Below, piece after piece: positions 25,672-32,006 of a stretch of 64,000 nt of DNA (the first letter of the stretch is position 1; each line of letters opens with the position of its first letter). This DNA is from Glycomyces sp. YM15. Lineage in GTDB: Bacteria; Actinomycetota; Actinomycetes; Mycobacteriales; Micromonosporaceae. The stretch lies in the NCBI RefSeq assembly GCF_016918015.1, contig NZ_JAERMK010000001.1, forward strand, positions 450,805-514,804, given 5' to 3'. The notes beneath the pieces were generated by a model. It did no database searches and was not told the DNA's origin. It worked only from the letters and a program-made list of their open reading frames with translations. The translations under genes were made by a program, and so were the position numbers.

Positions 25672-27332
25672 TTCGTTGCCTCCGTGGCGATCTTGTGCAG
25701 CGTGTGCAGTGCGCGCGAGCCGCCGCGGCCGAAGTGGTCGTGCAGCTCCTCGTAGACGGCGTACAGCTCGTCGTAGGCGTCGGCGCGGGCCTGGTCGGGG
25801 ACGTAGGCGTTGCGCTCGACCTTGCCCATGGCCTCCGAGGCGGCGTAGATGTCCGGGTAGGCGCCCGCCGCGACGGCGGCGTGGATCGCCGAGCCCAGGG
25901 CCGGGCCCTGCTGGGAGGTGAGGACCGTGATCGGCATGCGCAGCACGTCCGAGTAGGTCTGCATGAGCCACTTGTTCTTCAGCAGGCCGCCGGCCGCGAC
26001 GAACTCCTCGATCGGGACGCCCGCCTTGACGAGGGTCTCCACGATCATGCGGGTGCCGAACGCGGTGGCCTCTACCAGCGCCCGGTAGATGTCCTCGGGC
26101 TTGGACTGCAGGCCCAGGCCGAGGATGACGCCGTGGAGGTCGTGGTCGACCAGGACGGAGCGGTTGCCGGAGTGCCAGTCGAGCGCGACGAGGCCGTGCT
26201 GGCCGACGGCCTGCTGCTCGGCGAGCTCGGTCAGGTACTGGTGGATCGAGATGCCGCGCTTCTCGGCCTCGGCGGTGTACTCGCCGGGGACGCCGTTCTT
26301 GGTGAACCACGCGAAGATGTCGCCGACACCGGACTGCCCGGCTTCGTAGCCCCACAGGCCCTTGGTGATGCCGTCGCGGACGACGCCGCACATGCCGGGG
26401 GCCTCGGTCAGGTTCTCGCCGTTGACGACGTGGCAGGTGCTGGTGCCCATGATGGCCACCATCTGGCCGGGGCCGACGGCCTTCGCGGAGGCGGCGGTGA
26501 CGTGCGCGTCCACGTTGCCGGCGGCGATGACGGTGCCCGGGTTCAGGCCGGTCCACTCGGCGGCCTGCGCGGTGAGCTCGCCGGCCTTGTCGCCCAGCGG
26601 CAGGAGCGGGTGCTCCATCTTGGCGTTGAAGTCGGCGAAGTCGGGGTTCAGCGCGGCCAGGTACTCGCGGGAGGGGCGTTCGCCGTCCTGCACGATGCCC
26701 TTGTAACCGGCGGTGCAGGAGTTGCGGGTCTCCTCGCCGCACAGCTGCCACACGATCCAGTCGGCGGCTTCGATCCAGCGCTCGGCGCGGTCGTAGACCT
26801 CGCGGTCCTCCTCGAGGAGCTGGAGGCCCTTGGCGTAGGCCCACTCCGAGGAGATCTTGCCGCCGTAGCGCGGCAGCCAGGACTCGCCGCGTTCGGCGGC
26901 GACGGCGTTGATGCGGTCGGCCTGTCCCTGCGCGGCGTGGTGCTTCCAGAGCTTGGGCCAGGCGTGCGGACGGTCCTTGAGGTCGTCCAGCTCGCACAGC
27001 GGGGTGCCGTCGGCGGTGGTCGGGAGGATCGTGCACGCGGTGAAGTCGGTGGCGACGCCGATGACCTGGTCAGGGCTGACGCCGGCGGCGGCCAGCGCGG
27101 CGGGGACGGCGTTGCGGAGCACGTCGACCCAGTCCTTGGGCGACTGGAGCGCCCAGCTGCGGCCCAGGCGGACGCCGGAGCCCGGGAGGGCCTCCTCGAT
27201 CGCGCCGTGCTCGTAGACGTGCTCGGCACTGGCCAGTTCGCGGCCATCGGCGACCGACGCGACGACGACCCGGCCTGACAGGGTGCCGAAGTCGATCCCG
27301 ATAGCAACGGCATCGTTGTCGCTGCCTGACAT
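25668..27332 (-). CDS. araB: Ribulokinase
   Basis: The protein has 554 residues of the FGGY carbohydrate kinase family and phosphorylates L-ribulose. The N-terminal GIDFGTLSGRVVV, the substrate segment GVATDFTACTILP, a central MAIMGTSTCH-like segment (VAIMGTSTCHVV) and the nucleotide-binding FVAAGGLLKNKWLMQ are visible. ATG 27332 with AAAGGAGG 5 bases upstream is the start; an upstream ATG at 27416 would pass through the operator. It is the first gene of araBDA. No arabinose transporter or regulator gene is nearby. Confidence 0.97.
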   Translation of the reverse strand: MSGSDNDAVAIGIDFGTLSGRVVVASVADGRELASAEHVYEHGAIEEALPGSGVRLGRSWALQSPKDWVDVLRNAVPAALAAAGVSPDQVIGVATDFTACTILPTTADGTPLCELDDLKDRPHAWPKLWKHHAAQGQADRINAVAAERGESWLPRYGGKISSEWAYAKGLQLLEEDREVYDRAERWIEAADWIVWQLCGEETRNSCTAGYKGIVQDGERPSREYLAALNPDFADFNAKMEHPLLPLGDKAGELTAQAAEWTGLNPGTVIAAGNVDAHVTAASAKAVGPGQMVAIMGTSTCHVVNGENLTEAPGMCGVVRDGITKGLWGYEAGQSGVGDIFAWFTKNGVPGEYTAEAEKRGISIHQYLTELAEQQAVGQHGLVALDWHSGNRSVLVDHDLHGVILGLGLQSKPEDIYRALVEATAFGTRMIVETLVKAGVPIEEFVAAGGLLKNKWLMQTYSDVLRMPITVLTSQQGPALGSAIHAAVAAGAYPDIYAASEAMGKVERNAYVPDQARADAYDELYAVYEELHDHFGRGGSRALHTLHKIATEATK

Positions 27333-27389
27333 TGCGCCTCCTTTGGGGTGCTCGTTTTCGACGCGTTCGTCGAGGTCCTCAAGTAAGAA

Positions 27390-27401
27390 GTGATCGCTCA
27401 C
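27390..27401. promoter_or_regulatory. LacI-type operator upstream of araB
   Basis: On the minus strand the site reads ATGTGAGCGATCACTT, close to the LacI-family core TGTGAGCGNTCACA, with GTGA/TCAC arms at 27390-27401. It is 58 bases upstream of the araB ATG, where a repressor would block transcription. The 316-base gap between araB and the DUF2267 gene holds this site and no gene I can support. Confidence 0.6.
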
Positions 27402-27648
27402 ATGATGCTGTTCCACCGCGTGAAGGCGGCGTATGCACAGAGTTGGATCCCCAACAACCTAACGCATTCACACGTTCGGTACCAGCAGTGGTCCGGCAAG
27501 GCGGGGACCCGAACCGGAAAAACCGGATCGATTCCGACGCGCCCGAACCGCAAGTGCGTCTTCGAGTGTGACGGACGCGACTCGAAGGGGTCGTCCGAGG
27601 GGGCGCGTCGGCCGTGGCCGGCGGCGCGCTGACGCCCGACCGCGGATG

Positions 27649-28065
27649 CTAGCCGTGGTTGAGGCCGCCGCGGCTGCCGGCGTCCACGAGCGGCCGCAGG
27701 TCCGGCGGCAGGGACTCGCGGACGTGGTCCATGATCCCGCCGGTCGTGCCCTCGCCGAGCAGCTCGAAGACCGCGCGGGCGTGGAAGACCGCTTCGGGCT
27801 CCTTGGCATGCTCGCGTTCGGCGACGCGGTGGGCGAACTCGTTGAAGCCGAAGTGCTCGCCGGTGCCGTGGCCGTCCGGCGCCGAGTACCGGTGAAGGTG
27901 CTCGCCGATCTCCGGAGGCAGTTGCGAGGCGAGCTTGTGTGCGAGCTGGTCGGTGATGCGCTCGCCGAGCGTCTCCAGCGTGGCCCGCGCGGCGCGCTCG
28001 GCCTCGCCGCGGCTCGACAGGTGTGCCCGGGCCTGGAGCTGTCCGATGAACTGGTCGTGCTGCAT
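27649..28065 (-). CDS. DUF2267 family protein
   Basis: The protein has 138 residues. The DUF2267 pattern is clear: an N-terminal helix pair with LQARAHLSSRGEAERAARAT, LETLGERITD, LASQLPPEIGEHLHRY, then FNEFAHRVAERE and a final LPPDLRPLVDAG. The family is soluble, helical and of unknown function, but is often induced under stress. GGGAGG before ATG 28065 fixes the start. A SigB/SigF-type promoter lies 28 bases upstream, back to back with that of the SDR gene. Confidence 0.88.
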   Translation of the reverse strand: MQHDQFIGQLQARAHLSSRGEAERAARATLETLGERITDQLAHKLASQLPPEIGEHLHRYSAPDGHGTGEHFGFNEFAHRVAEREHAKEPEAVFHARAVFELLGEGTTGGIMDHVRESLPPDLRPLVDAGSRGGLNHG

Positions 28066-28092
28066 GGCTGCCTCCCTGGGTGCGGGCGACGG

Positions 28093-28118
28093 GTACCCGG
28101 CGCGGGCGGCGGTTACAC
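28093..28118 (-). promoter_or_regulatory. SigB/SigF-type promoter for DUF2267
   Basis: Minus strand: GTGT (28118-28115), 16 bases, GGGTAC (28098-28093). It fits the GNNTN(14-16)GGGTAY pattern of SigB-type promoters. Confidence 0.7.
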
Positions 28119-28137
28119 GCGGTGACAGGCGGGGTAT
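28112..28137 (+). promoter_or_regulatory. SigB/SigF-type promoter for the SDR gene
   Basis: GTTA (28112-28115), 16 bases, GGGTAT (28132-28137), about 54 bases before ATG 28191. Its -35 shares a base with the -35 of the divergent DUF2267 promoter. Confidence 0.7.
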
Positions 28138-28190
28138 CCGGCGCGTGCATGCGGCCGAACGGCGGCCGGGCGGACCGGAAGGGGAGAGCG

Positions 28191-29036
28191 ATGAGCAAGC
28201 CGGCACAGCAGCAGGAACCTCCGGGGCGGACCGAGGAGATGACCCCGAAGCCCAAGGACGCCATGGAGGGCTACGAGGGCCGCGGACTTCTCAAGGACCG
28301 GCGGGCGCTCGTCACCGGCGGCGACTCCGGGATCGGACGGGCCGTCGCGGTCGCCTTCGCGAAGGAGGGCGCCGACGTCGCCATCGCGTATCTGGAGGAG
28401 CACGAGGACGCCGAGCGCACCGCGGAACTGGTCGAGGCCGAGCACCGCCGATGCACGCTGCTCCCGGGCGACCTCGGGGACCGCGACCACTGCCGTGACG
28501 TGGTCGAGCAGACCGTCAAGGCGCTCGGCGGGCTCGACCTGCTGGTCAACAACATCGCGACGCAGACGCCGGTGAAGCAGCCCGAGGACATCACCGACGA
28601 GCAGTGGGAGCACACGTTCAACGTCAACATGCACAGCTTCCACCGCGTGACCAGGGCGGCGCTGCCGCACATGGTCGAAGGCGACGCGATCGTCAACTGC
28701 TCCTCGGTGAACGGACTCCGGGGCCACAAGACCCTCATCGACTACTCGGCGACGAAGGGCGCGATCATCGCCTGGACGTACTCGATGGCGCAGGCGCTCG
28801 CCCCGCGGGGCATCCGCGTCAACTGCGTCGCACCCGGTCCCGTGTGGACGCCGCTGATCCCGTCGACGCTGGCGGAGGACCATGTGGAGGGCTTCGGCGA
28901 GAACGTGCCGCTGGGCCGCCCGGCCGAGCCGGACGAACTCGCGCCCTCGTTCGTGTTCCTGGCCTCAAACCGCATGTCGTCCTTCATCACGGGCGAAGTG
29001 ATCTCGGTCCTCGGCGGCGAGACCGTCCCCGGCTGA
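28191..29036 (+). CDS. SDR family oxidoreductase, general-stress type
   Basis: The protein has 281 residues. After a polar extension of about 35 residues (typical of the YghA/YdaD-like branch), a Rossmann fold shows TGGDSGIGRAVA (about 43-54), NNIATQ (NNAG-like), the catalytic serine in NCSSVNG and YSATKGAII (YxxxK). A C-terminal SFITGEVISVLGG follows. The branch is NADP- or NAD-dependent and stress-induced in Bacillus and actinobacteria; the substrate is unknown. GGGGAGAG precedes ATG 28191. It is monocistronic. Confidence 0.93.
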   Translation: MSKPAQQQEPPGRTEEMTPKPKDAMEGYEGRGLLKDRRALVTGGDSGIGRAVAVAFAKEGADVAIAYLEEHEDAERTAELVEAEHRRCTLLPGDLGDRDHCRDVVEQTVKALGGLDLLVNNIATQTPVKQPEDITDEQWEHTFNVNMHSFHRVTRAALPHMVEGDAIVNCSSVNGLRGHKTLIDYSATKGAIIAWTYSMAQALAPRGIRVNCVAPGPVWTPLIPSTLAEDHVEGFGENVPLGRPAEPDELAPSFVFLASNRMSSFITGEVISVLGGETVPG

Positions 29037-29103
29037 GCGATCGGACGGGCGGCGCCGCGGCAGTTCCCGGCGGCGGAACGCACGCCGAGAGAGGCGGGCC
29101 GGC

Positions 29104-29155
29104 GGGGCCGGGGCCCCCCGGGCCCCGGCGGGGGGGGGCCCCCCCCGGGCGGGGG
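29104..29155. repeat. Extreme G/C homopolymer palindrome
   Basis: A stretch made almost only of G and C runs, including nine G followed by eight C (29130-29146) and several GGGCCCC-type palindromes. It sits between the convergent SDR and DUF3618 genes, so it may act as a bidirectional terminator. It is also a likely place for sequencing or assembly error. Confidence 0.6.
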
Positions 29156-29219
29156 ACCGACGGCCGCGTGTGGCGGCCGGGGGGCCCTGGCCCCGCCGGT
29201 CCGCTGTCGGTGCGTCGCC

Positions 29220-29792
29220 TCACCGGTGGGTGAGGCGCTTCATCGTCTTCTTGCGCTGGCGCCGCACGGCCGTCGCGGCAGAACCGAACACGTCCTTCGC
29301 CGCGGCCCAGCGCTTGCGCGAGGCCTTGCGAGCCGCCCTGCGGCGGCGCTCGGTGGCCTTGACCGCCTCCCGTGCGGCGTCGCGCGCGGCCTTCGAGGCC
29401 TTGCGGTGGTCACGGAACACGCGCACCCCCACGACCGCCGCCGCCGCGCCCGTCGCCGCGATCGCCACCGTGAACGGGTGGCGCCGCACCGGTGCGAACG
29501 GCCCGTGCGCATGCGCCGCATCCGGGTCGAGCCCGAGCCGCGCGCGCAACTCCTGCACCGAGTCGTTGACCCGCTCGCGGGTCCGCTCGGCGTCCCTCTT
29601 CAAGTCCGACGTGGACTTGTACTGATCCGCCTCGGCGTCCTGGAAGGCCCAGTCGCGCTGGCGTACCAGGTTCTCCTCCTCCGCCTCGCTAGGCGCCTCC
29701 AAGTGCGGCGAATACGGCATCGACACCGAAGGCGGCGGCGCGAGGCCGACACCGGGCGGGATGCCCCCCGGAGGAACCGGCATACCGGTCAT
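29220..29792 (-). CDS. DUF3618 family membrane protein
   Basis: The protein has 190 residues. A proline-rich start is followed by the DUF3618 helix (STSDLKRDAERTRERVNDSV, about 75-94, then QELRARLGLD), one short membrane helix (about 124-140, VAIAATGAAAAVVGVRVF) and a very basic C-terminus with many R and K. The family usually sits next to holin-X-like and DUF2267-type stress genes, as here. Its ATG overlaps the stop of the upstream holin-X gene by 4 bases. The basic tail might contact DNA, wall polymers or lipid headgroups; this is speculation. Confidence 0.85.
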   Translation of the reverse strand: MTGMPVPPGGIPPGVGLAPPPSVSMPYSPHLEAPSEAEEENLVRQRDWAFQDAEADQYKSTSDLKRDAERTRERVNDSVQELRARLGLDPDAAHAHGPFAPVRRHPFTVAIAATGAAAAVVGVRVFRDHRKASKAARDAAREAVKATERRRRAARKASRKRWAAAKDVFGSAATAVRRQRKKTMKRLTHR

Positions 29793-30310
29793 CGGTTCAT
29801 CCTCCCTCTCAGCGCCCGGGCGTCCTCCCGGGCGTGCTCCATCGTCTCGTCAGGGACCGGCGGCATGGCCGAGCGCAGCTTGGCGCGCCCCACCAGCGCG
29901 AAGATCCCCGCCAATGCGAAGAGCGCCACACCCGTCACGAGCGCGGCCAGCCACGCCGGCCACACCAGCGCGAGCGCGATGCCCGCCGCGAGCGCCAGCG
30001 CCGCCCCGCCGTAGATCGCGATGACGCCGGCGAGTGCGAACATGCCGCCGCCGAACGCGCCCCGCCTGGCCTTGTCGCCCATCTCGCGCGCGGCCAGTTG
30101 GGCTTCGACGCGGGCCAGGTGCGCCACCTGGGACGACAGGTCGCCCACGATCTCGCCGACCGAGCGCTCCGGCTCGTTCCGGTCGCGGCGGCCCCAACCG
30201 CGCCGGCCGTGTTCCGGCCCTTGGCGGGGGTGGGTGTCGTGCTTGCCCCAGCCGCCGTGCTCGTGCTCGGCGGCGCGTGCCCGAGCCTCGGGGTCGTGTC
30301 GGACCTCCAT
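29789..30310 (-). CDS. Actinobacterial holin-X/phage holin family protein
   Basis: The protein has 173 residues. A hydrophilic, histidine-rich start (about 45 residues) leads to SVGEIVGDLSSQVAHLARVE and LAAREMGDKARRG, the hallmark of the Holin-X (PF07332-like) family. Two membrane helices follow (about 88-140) and a charged tail. Despite the name, these chromosomal proteins are not linked to phage lysis; they recur with DUF3618. It is the middle gene of a three-gene operon starting at 30666. Confidence 0.85.
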   Translation of the reverse strand: MEVRHDPEARARAAEHEHGGWGKHDTHPRQGPEHGRRGWGRRDRNEPERSVGEIVGDLSSQVAHLARVEAQLAAREMGDKARRGAFGGGMFALAGVIAIYGGAALALAAGIALALVWPAWLAALVTGVALFALAGIFALVGRAKLRSAMPPVPDETMEHAREDARALRGRMNR

Positions 30311-30333
30311 GTCCTCACCTCTCTCCGCCGGGC

Positions 30334-30666
30334 TCAGGAGCGCCTGTCGACGGCGCGTTGGAGCTCGGCCTTGTTCATCTTCGATCGGCCCTTGACGTTC
30401 TTGCGGCGGGCCTCCTGGTAGAGCTGCTCCTTGGTGCGGCCCTTCGGACCGGAGTGCGATCGCTGTCCGCCGCGTTCGGAGGACGACTTGTCCTGCGTCG
30501 AGGTGCGGCTGGCCGTCTTGGTCTTGCCCTTGCGGGCGCGTTCCTTGTTGACGGTGCGCGCGGCGATCTCCTCGGCGCGATCGTGTCCCACGCCCCGGTC
30601 CTCCGCCTGGTCACGGATGTGCCGGTACTGGCGCTCTTCCTTCTCGGTCCACTGCCGCTGCGGCAT
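30334..30666 (-). CDS. Small basic protein with Rho-N-like C-terminus
   Basis: The protein has 110 residues. The N-terminal half (WTEKEERQYRHIRDQAEDRG, AEEIAARTVNKERARKG) is ChaB-like, and the C-terminal half (TKEQLYQEARRKNVKGRSKM then NKAELQRAV) looks like a Rho N-terminal or SAP-type nucleic-acid-binding hairpin. It is sometimes annotated as a plasmid stabilisation protein without evidence. GGAGGTGAGG before ATG 30666 fixes the start. It is the first gene of the operon with holin-X and DUF3618. Confidence 0.82.
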   Translation of the reverse strand: MPQRQWTEKEERQYRHIRDQAEDRGVGHDRAEEIAARTVNKERARKGKTKTASRTSTQDKSSSERGGQRSHSGPKGRTKEQLYQEARRKNVKGRSKMNKAELQRAVDRRS

Positions 30667-30716
30667 CGACCTCACCTCCGAGGTGTCCGGTTTCGTCCGG
30701 GTCCGATGCGCTTCGG

Positions 30717-30742
30717 GTTCCCCGCCCGCCTTCGGGGGAAAC
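30717..30742 (-). promoter_or_regulatory. Weak SigB/SigF-type promoter candidate
   Basis: Minus strand: GTTT (30742-30739), 16 bases, GGGAAC (30722-30717). One mismatch from GGGTAC. It would drive the three-gene operon starting at 30666. Confidence 0.4.
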
Positions 30743-30751
30743 CTGCCCGCG

Positions 30752-30777
30752 GTTTTCCGGAAGGTCGCGGAGGGTAC
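30752..30777 (+). promoter_or_regulatory. SigB/SigF-type promoter before P450 remnant
   Basis: GTTT (30752-30755), 16 bases, GGGTAC (30772-30777), 28 bases upstream of the ATG of the P450 remnant. Confidence 0.65.
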
Positions 30778-30804
30778 TCGGCCGCAGGTCGAACGGGGAA
30801 CGCC

Positions 30805-31149
30805 ATGCACGGGACGCCGGTGGCGAGCACCCGCGAGTCCATCGAAATAGGACTGACGGTGATCGCGCCGACCGTCGCGCCGGGGGTGGTGAAGCGCCTA
30901 TCGCGCCGGCGGAGCGGCTCCGGGCGGAGCGGGCGGCGGTCCGGCTGCCGGCTCGCGGCTGCGGGACGGGCACGGGCCGGGGCCGCTGCGGCTGCGCGAA
31001 CGCGAATGGCGCCTGTCGTCGCACCACCCGATCGTCACCGACCGTCCCGTTCCGGCGACGCCGACCACTTCGGGCTGGCTGCCGGCCCGCCCCGGCCCCG
31101 GCGGCCACCGCTGGGCGGGGCCCGGCATATTTCCACGGCCTCCGGGTAG
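30805..31149 (+). pseudogene. Cytochrome P450 N-terminal remnant, frameshifted
   Basis: From ATG 30805 the first frame gives VASTRESIEIGLTVIAPTVA then PGVVKR, which I recognise as the N-terminus of an actinobacterial cytochrome P450 family. After VVKR the similarity moves to another frame (PAERLRAERAAVRLP) and then to a third (LRDGHGPGPLRLRE), matching the AERL...RAV...YGPGPLRLR order of intact members. The heme-binding half is not found before the DUF4383 terminator. The open frame to 31149 is therefore chance. At least two indels and a large deletion are implied. Confidence 0.55.
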
Positions 31150-31237
31150 CCCAGTCCGGGCAGGCCCGGCTTGCGGGGACTCCCGCCACCCGGCGCGGTC
31201 GTTAGAGGGCTGCCGTGCCGGGGCGGCGGAGCACAGA

Positions 31238-31274
31238 GAACGGCGCTCCGGGAATCCGTCCCGGGGCGCCGTTC
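31238..31274 (-). terminator. Hairpin terminator after DUF4383
   Basis: A 16-base stem (31238-31253 with 31259-31274, one G-U type mismatch) lies 13 bases past the stop of the DUF4383 gene. Confidence 0.8.
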
Positions 31275-31286
31275 GGTCTGCGCGGG

Positions 31287-31814
31287 TCAGCGCGCCGCGC
31301 CGCGGTTGGTCTCGCCGAAGTCGCCCTCCCCGCGGGCCTCGCTCTCCCTGGGGAGCTTCGAGTGCAGGAACAGTCCGAGCGCGATCATGACCAGGCCGAG
31401 CACGAGGTGCAGCCAGTCGTCGGCGGTGTTGGCGGGCAGGAAGTTCACCGTGTGCTCGTCGCGGACGGGGAAGCCGTACAGGCCGAGCAGCAGGTACAGG
31501 ACGCCGCCGCCGAGGAGGTACCAGCGGGCCGCGCGCACGAACCAGGCCATGAAGAGCCCGAGGAGGCCGATCGCGATGTGGATCAGGTTGTGCAGCACCG
31601 AGACTTGGAAGATCCCGAGGAGCTCCGCCTCCGAGTCGGGCCCCGCGAAGGTCATACCGGAGAAATTCTGGGTGATGCCCGGCAGGAACCCGAGCACGCC
31701 GACCACCACGAACACGAGCCCGATCGCCGACGCACCGTCCTGTATGGCGGTGGTGCGGCGGCGCTCGGCCTCCCACCAGTGGTGCCCGGTGGTGGACATC
31801 GAGTGCGAGTTCAT
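31287..31814 (-). CDS. DUF4383 family membrane protein
   Basis: The protein has 175 residues and four membrane helices (about 28-48, 72-95, 102-120, 135-155). The DUF4383 segments GVLGFLPGIT, LGIFQVSVLHNLIHIAIG and NTADDWLHLVLG are present. Histidines inside helices two and four (HNLIH, WLH) could bind heme or metal, but no function is established. GAAGGAGGG before ATG 31814 fixes the start. A SigB/SigF-type promoter lies about 105 bases upstream, divergent from the one for transketolase. Confidence 0.88.
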   Translation of the reverse strand: MNSHSMSTTGHHWWEAERRRTTAIQDGASAIGLVFVVVGVLGFLPGITQNFSGMTFAGPDSEAELLGIFQVSVLHNLIHIAIGLLGLFMAWFVRAARWYLLGGGVLYLLLGLYGFPVRDEHTVNFLPANTADDWLHLVLGLVMIALGLFLHSKLPRESEARGEGDFGETNRGAAR

Positions 31815-31917
31815 CGCTCTCCCTCCTTCACCTGCGTTGAGCGGCCGCCGCGCCCGCCTATGGGCGTCGTCAGGGGTGGCGGCCCGCTGCGGAATCCCGG
31901 GGACCCGCAGGGATCGA

Positions 31918-31942
31918 GTACCCGGGAGGGCCGCTCCGACAC
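31918..31942 (-). promoter_or_regulatory. SigB/SigF-type promoter for DUF4383
   Basis: Minus strand: GTGT (31942-31939), 15 bases, GGGTAC (31923-31918). Confidence 0.65.
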
Positions 31943-31945
31943 CCG

Positions 31946-31970
31946 GTTTCGGGGCGCTGAGCACGGGTAG
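31946..31970 (+). promoter_or_regulatory. SigB/SigF-type promoter for transketolase
   Basis: GTTT (31946-31949), 15 bases, GGGTAG (31965-31970), 37 bases before the GTG at 32007. It is back to back with the DUF4383 promoter, with 3 bases between the two -35 boxes. Confidence 0.65.
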
Positions 31971-32006
31971 TCCTCGCGTTCAGGCACCCGACATTCTGGA
32001 GGAGCC

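Noticed and set aside
23470-25755. A 761-codon open frame antisense to araA and araD
   Set aside because: Same third-position GC shadow effect; the composition is low-complexity V/D/R/H.
27390-27632. An 80-codon ORF in the araB upstream gap
   Set aside because: It starts inside the putative operator, has no ribosome site and its composition does not look coding.
29789-30310. Holin-family protein as evidence of a prophage
   Set aside because: Holin-X proteins are chromosomal in actinobacteria, and no other phage gene is present.
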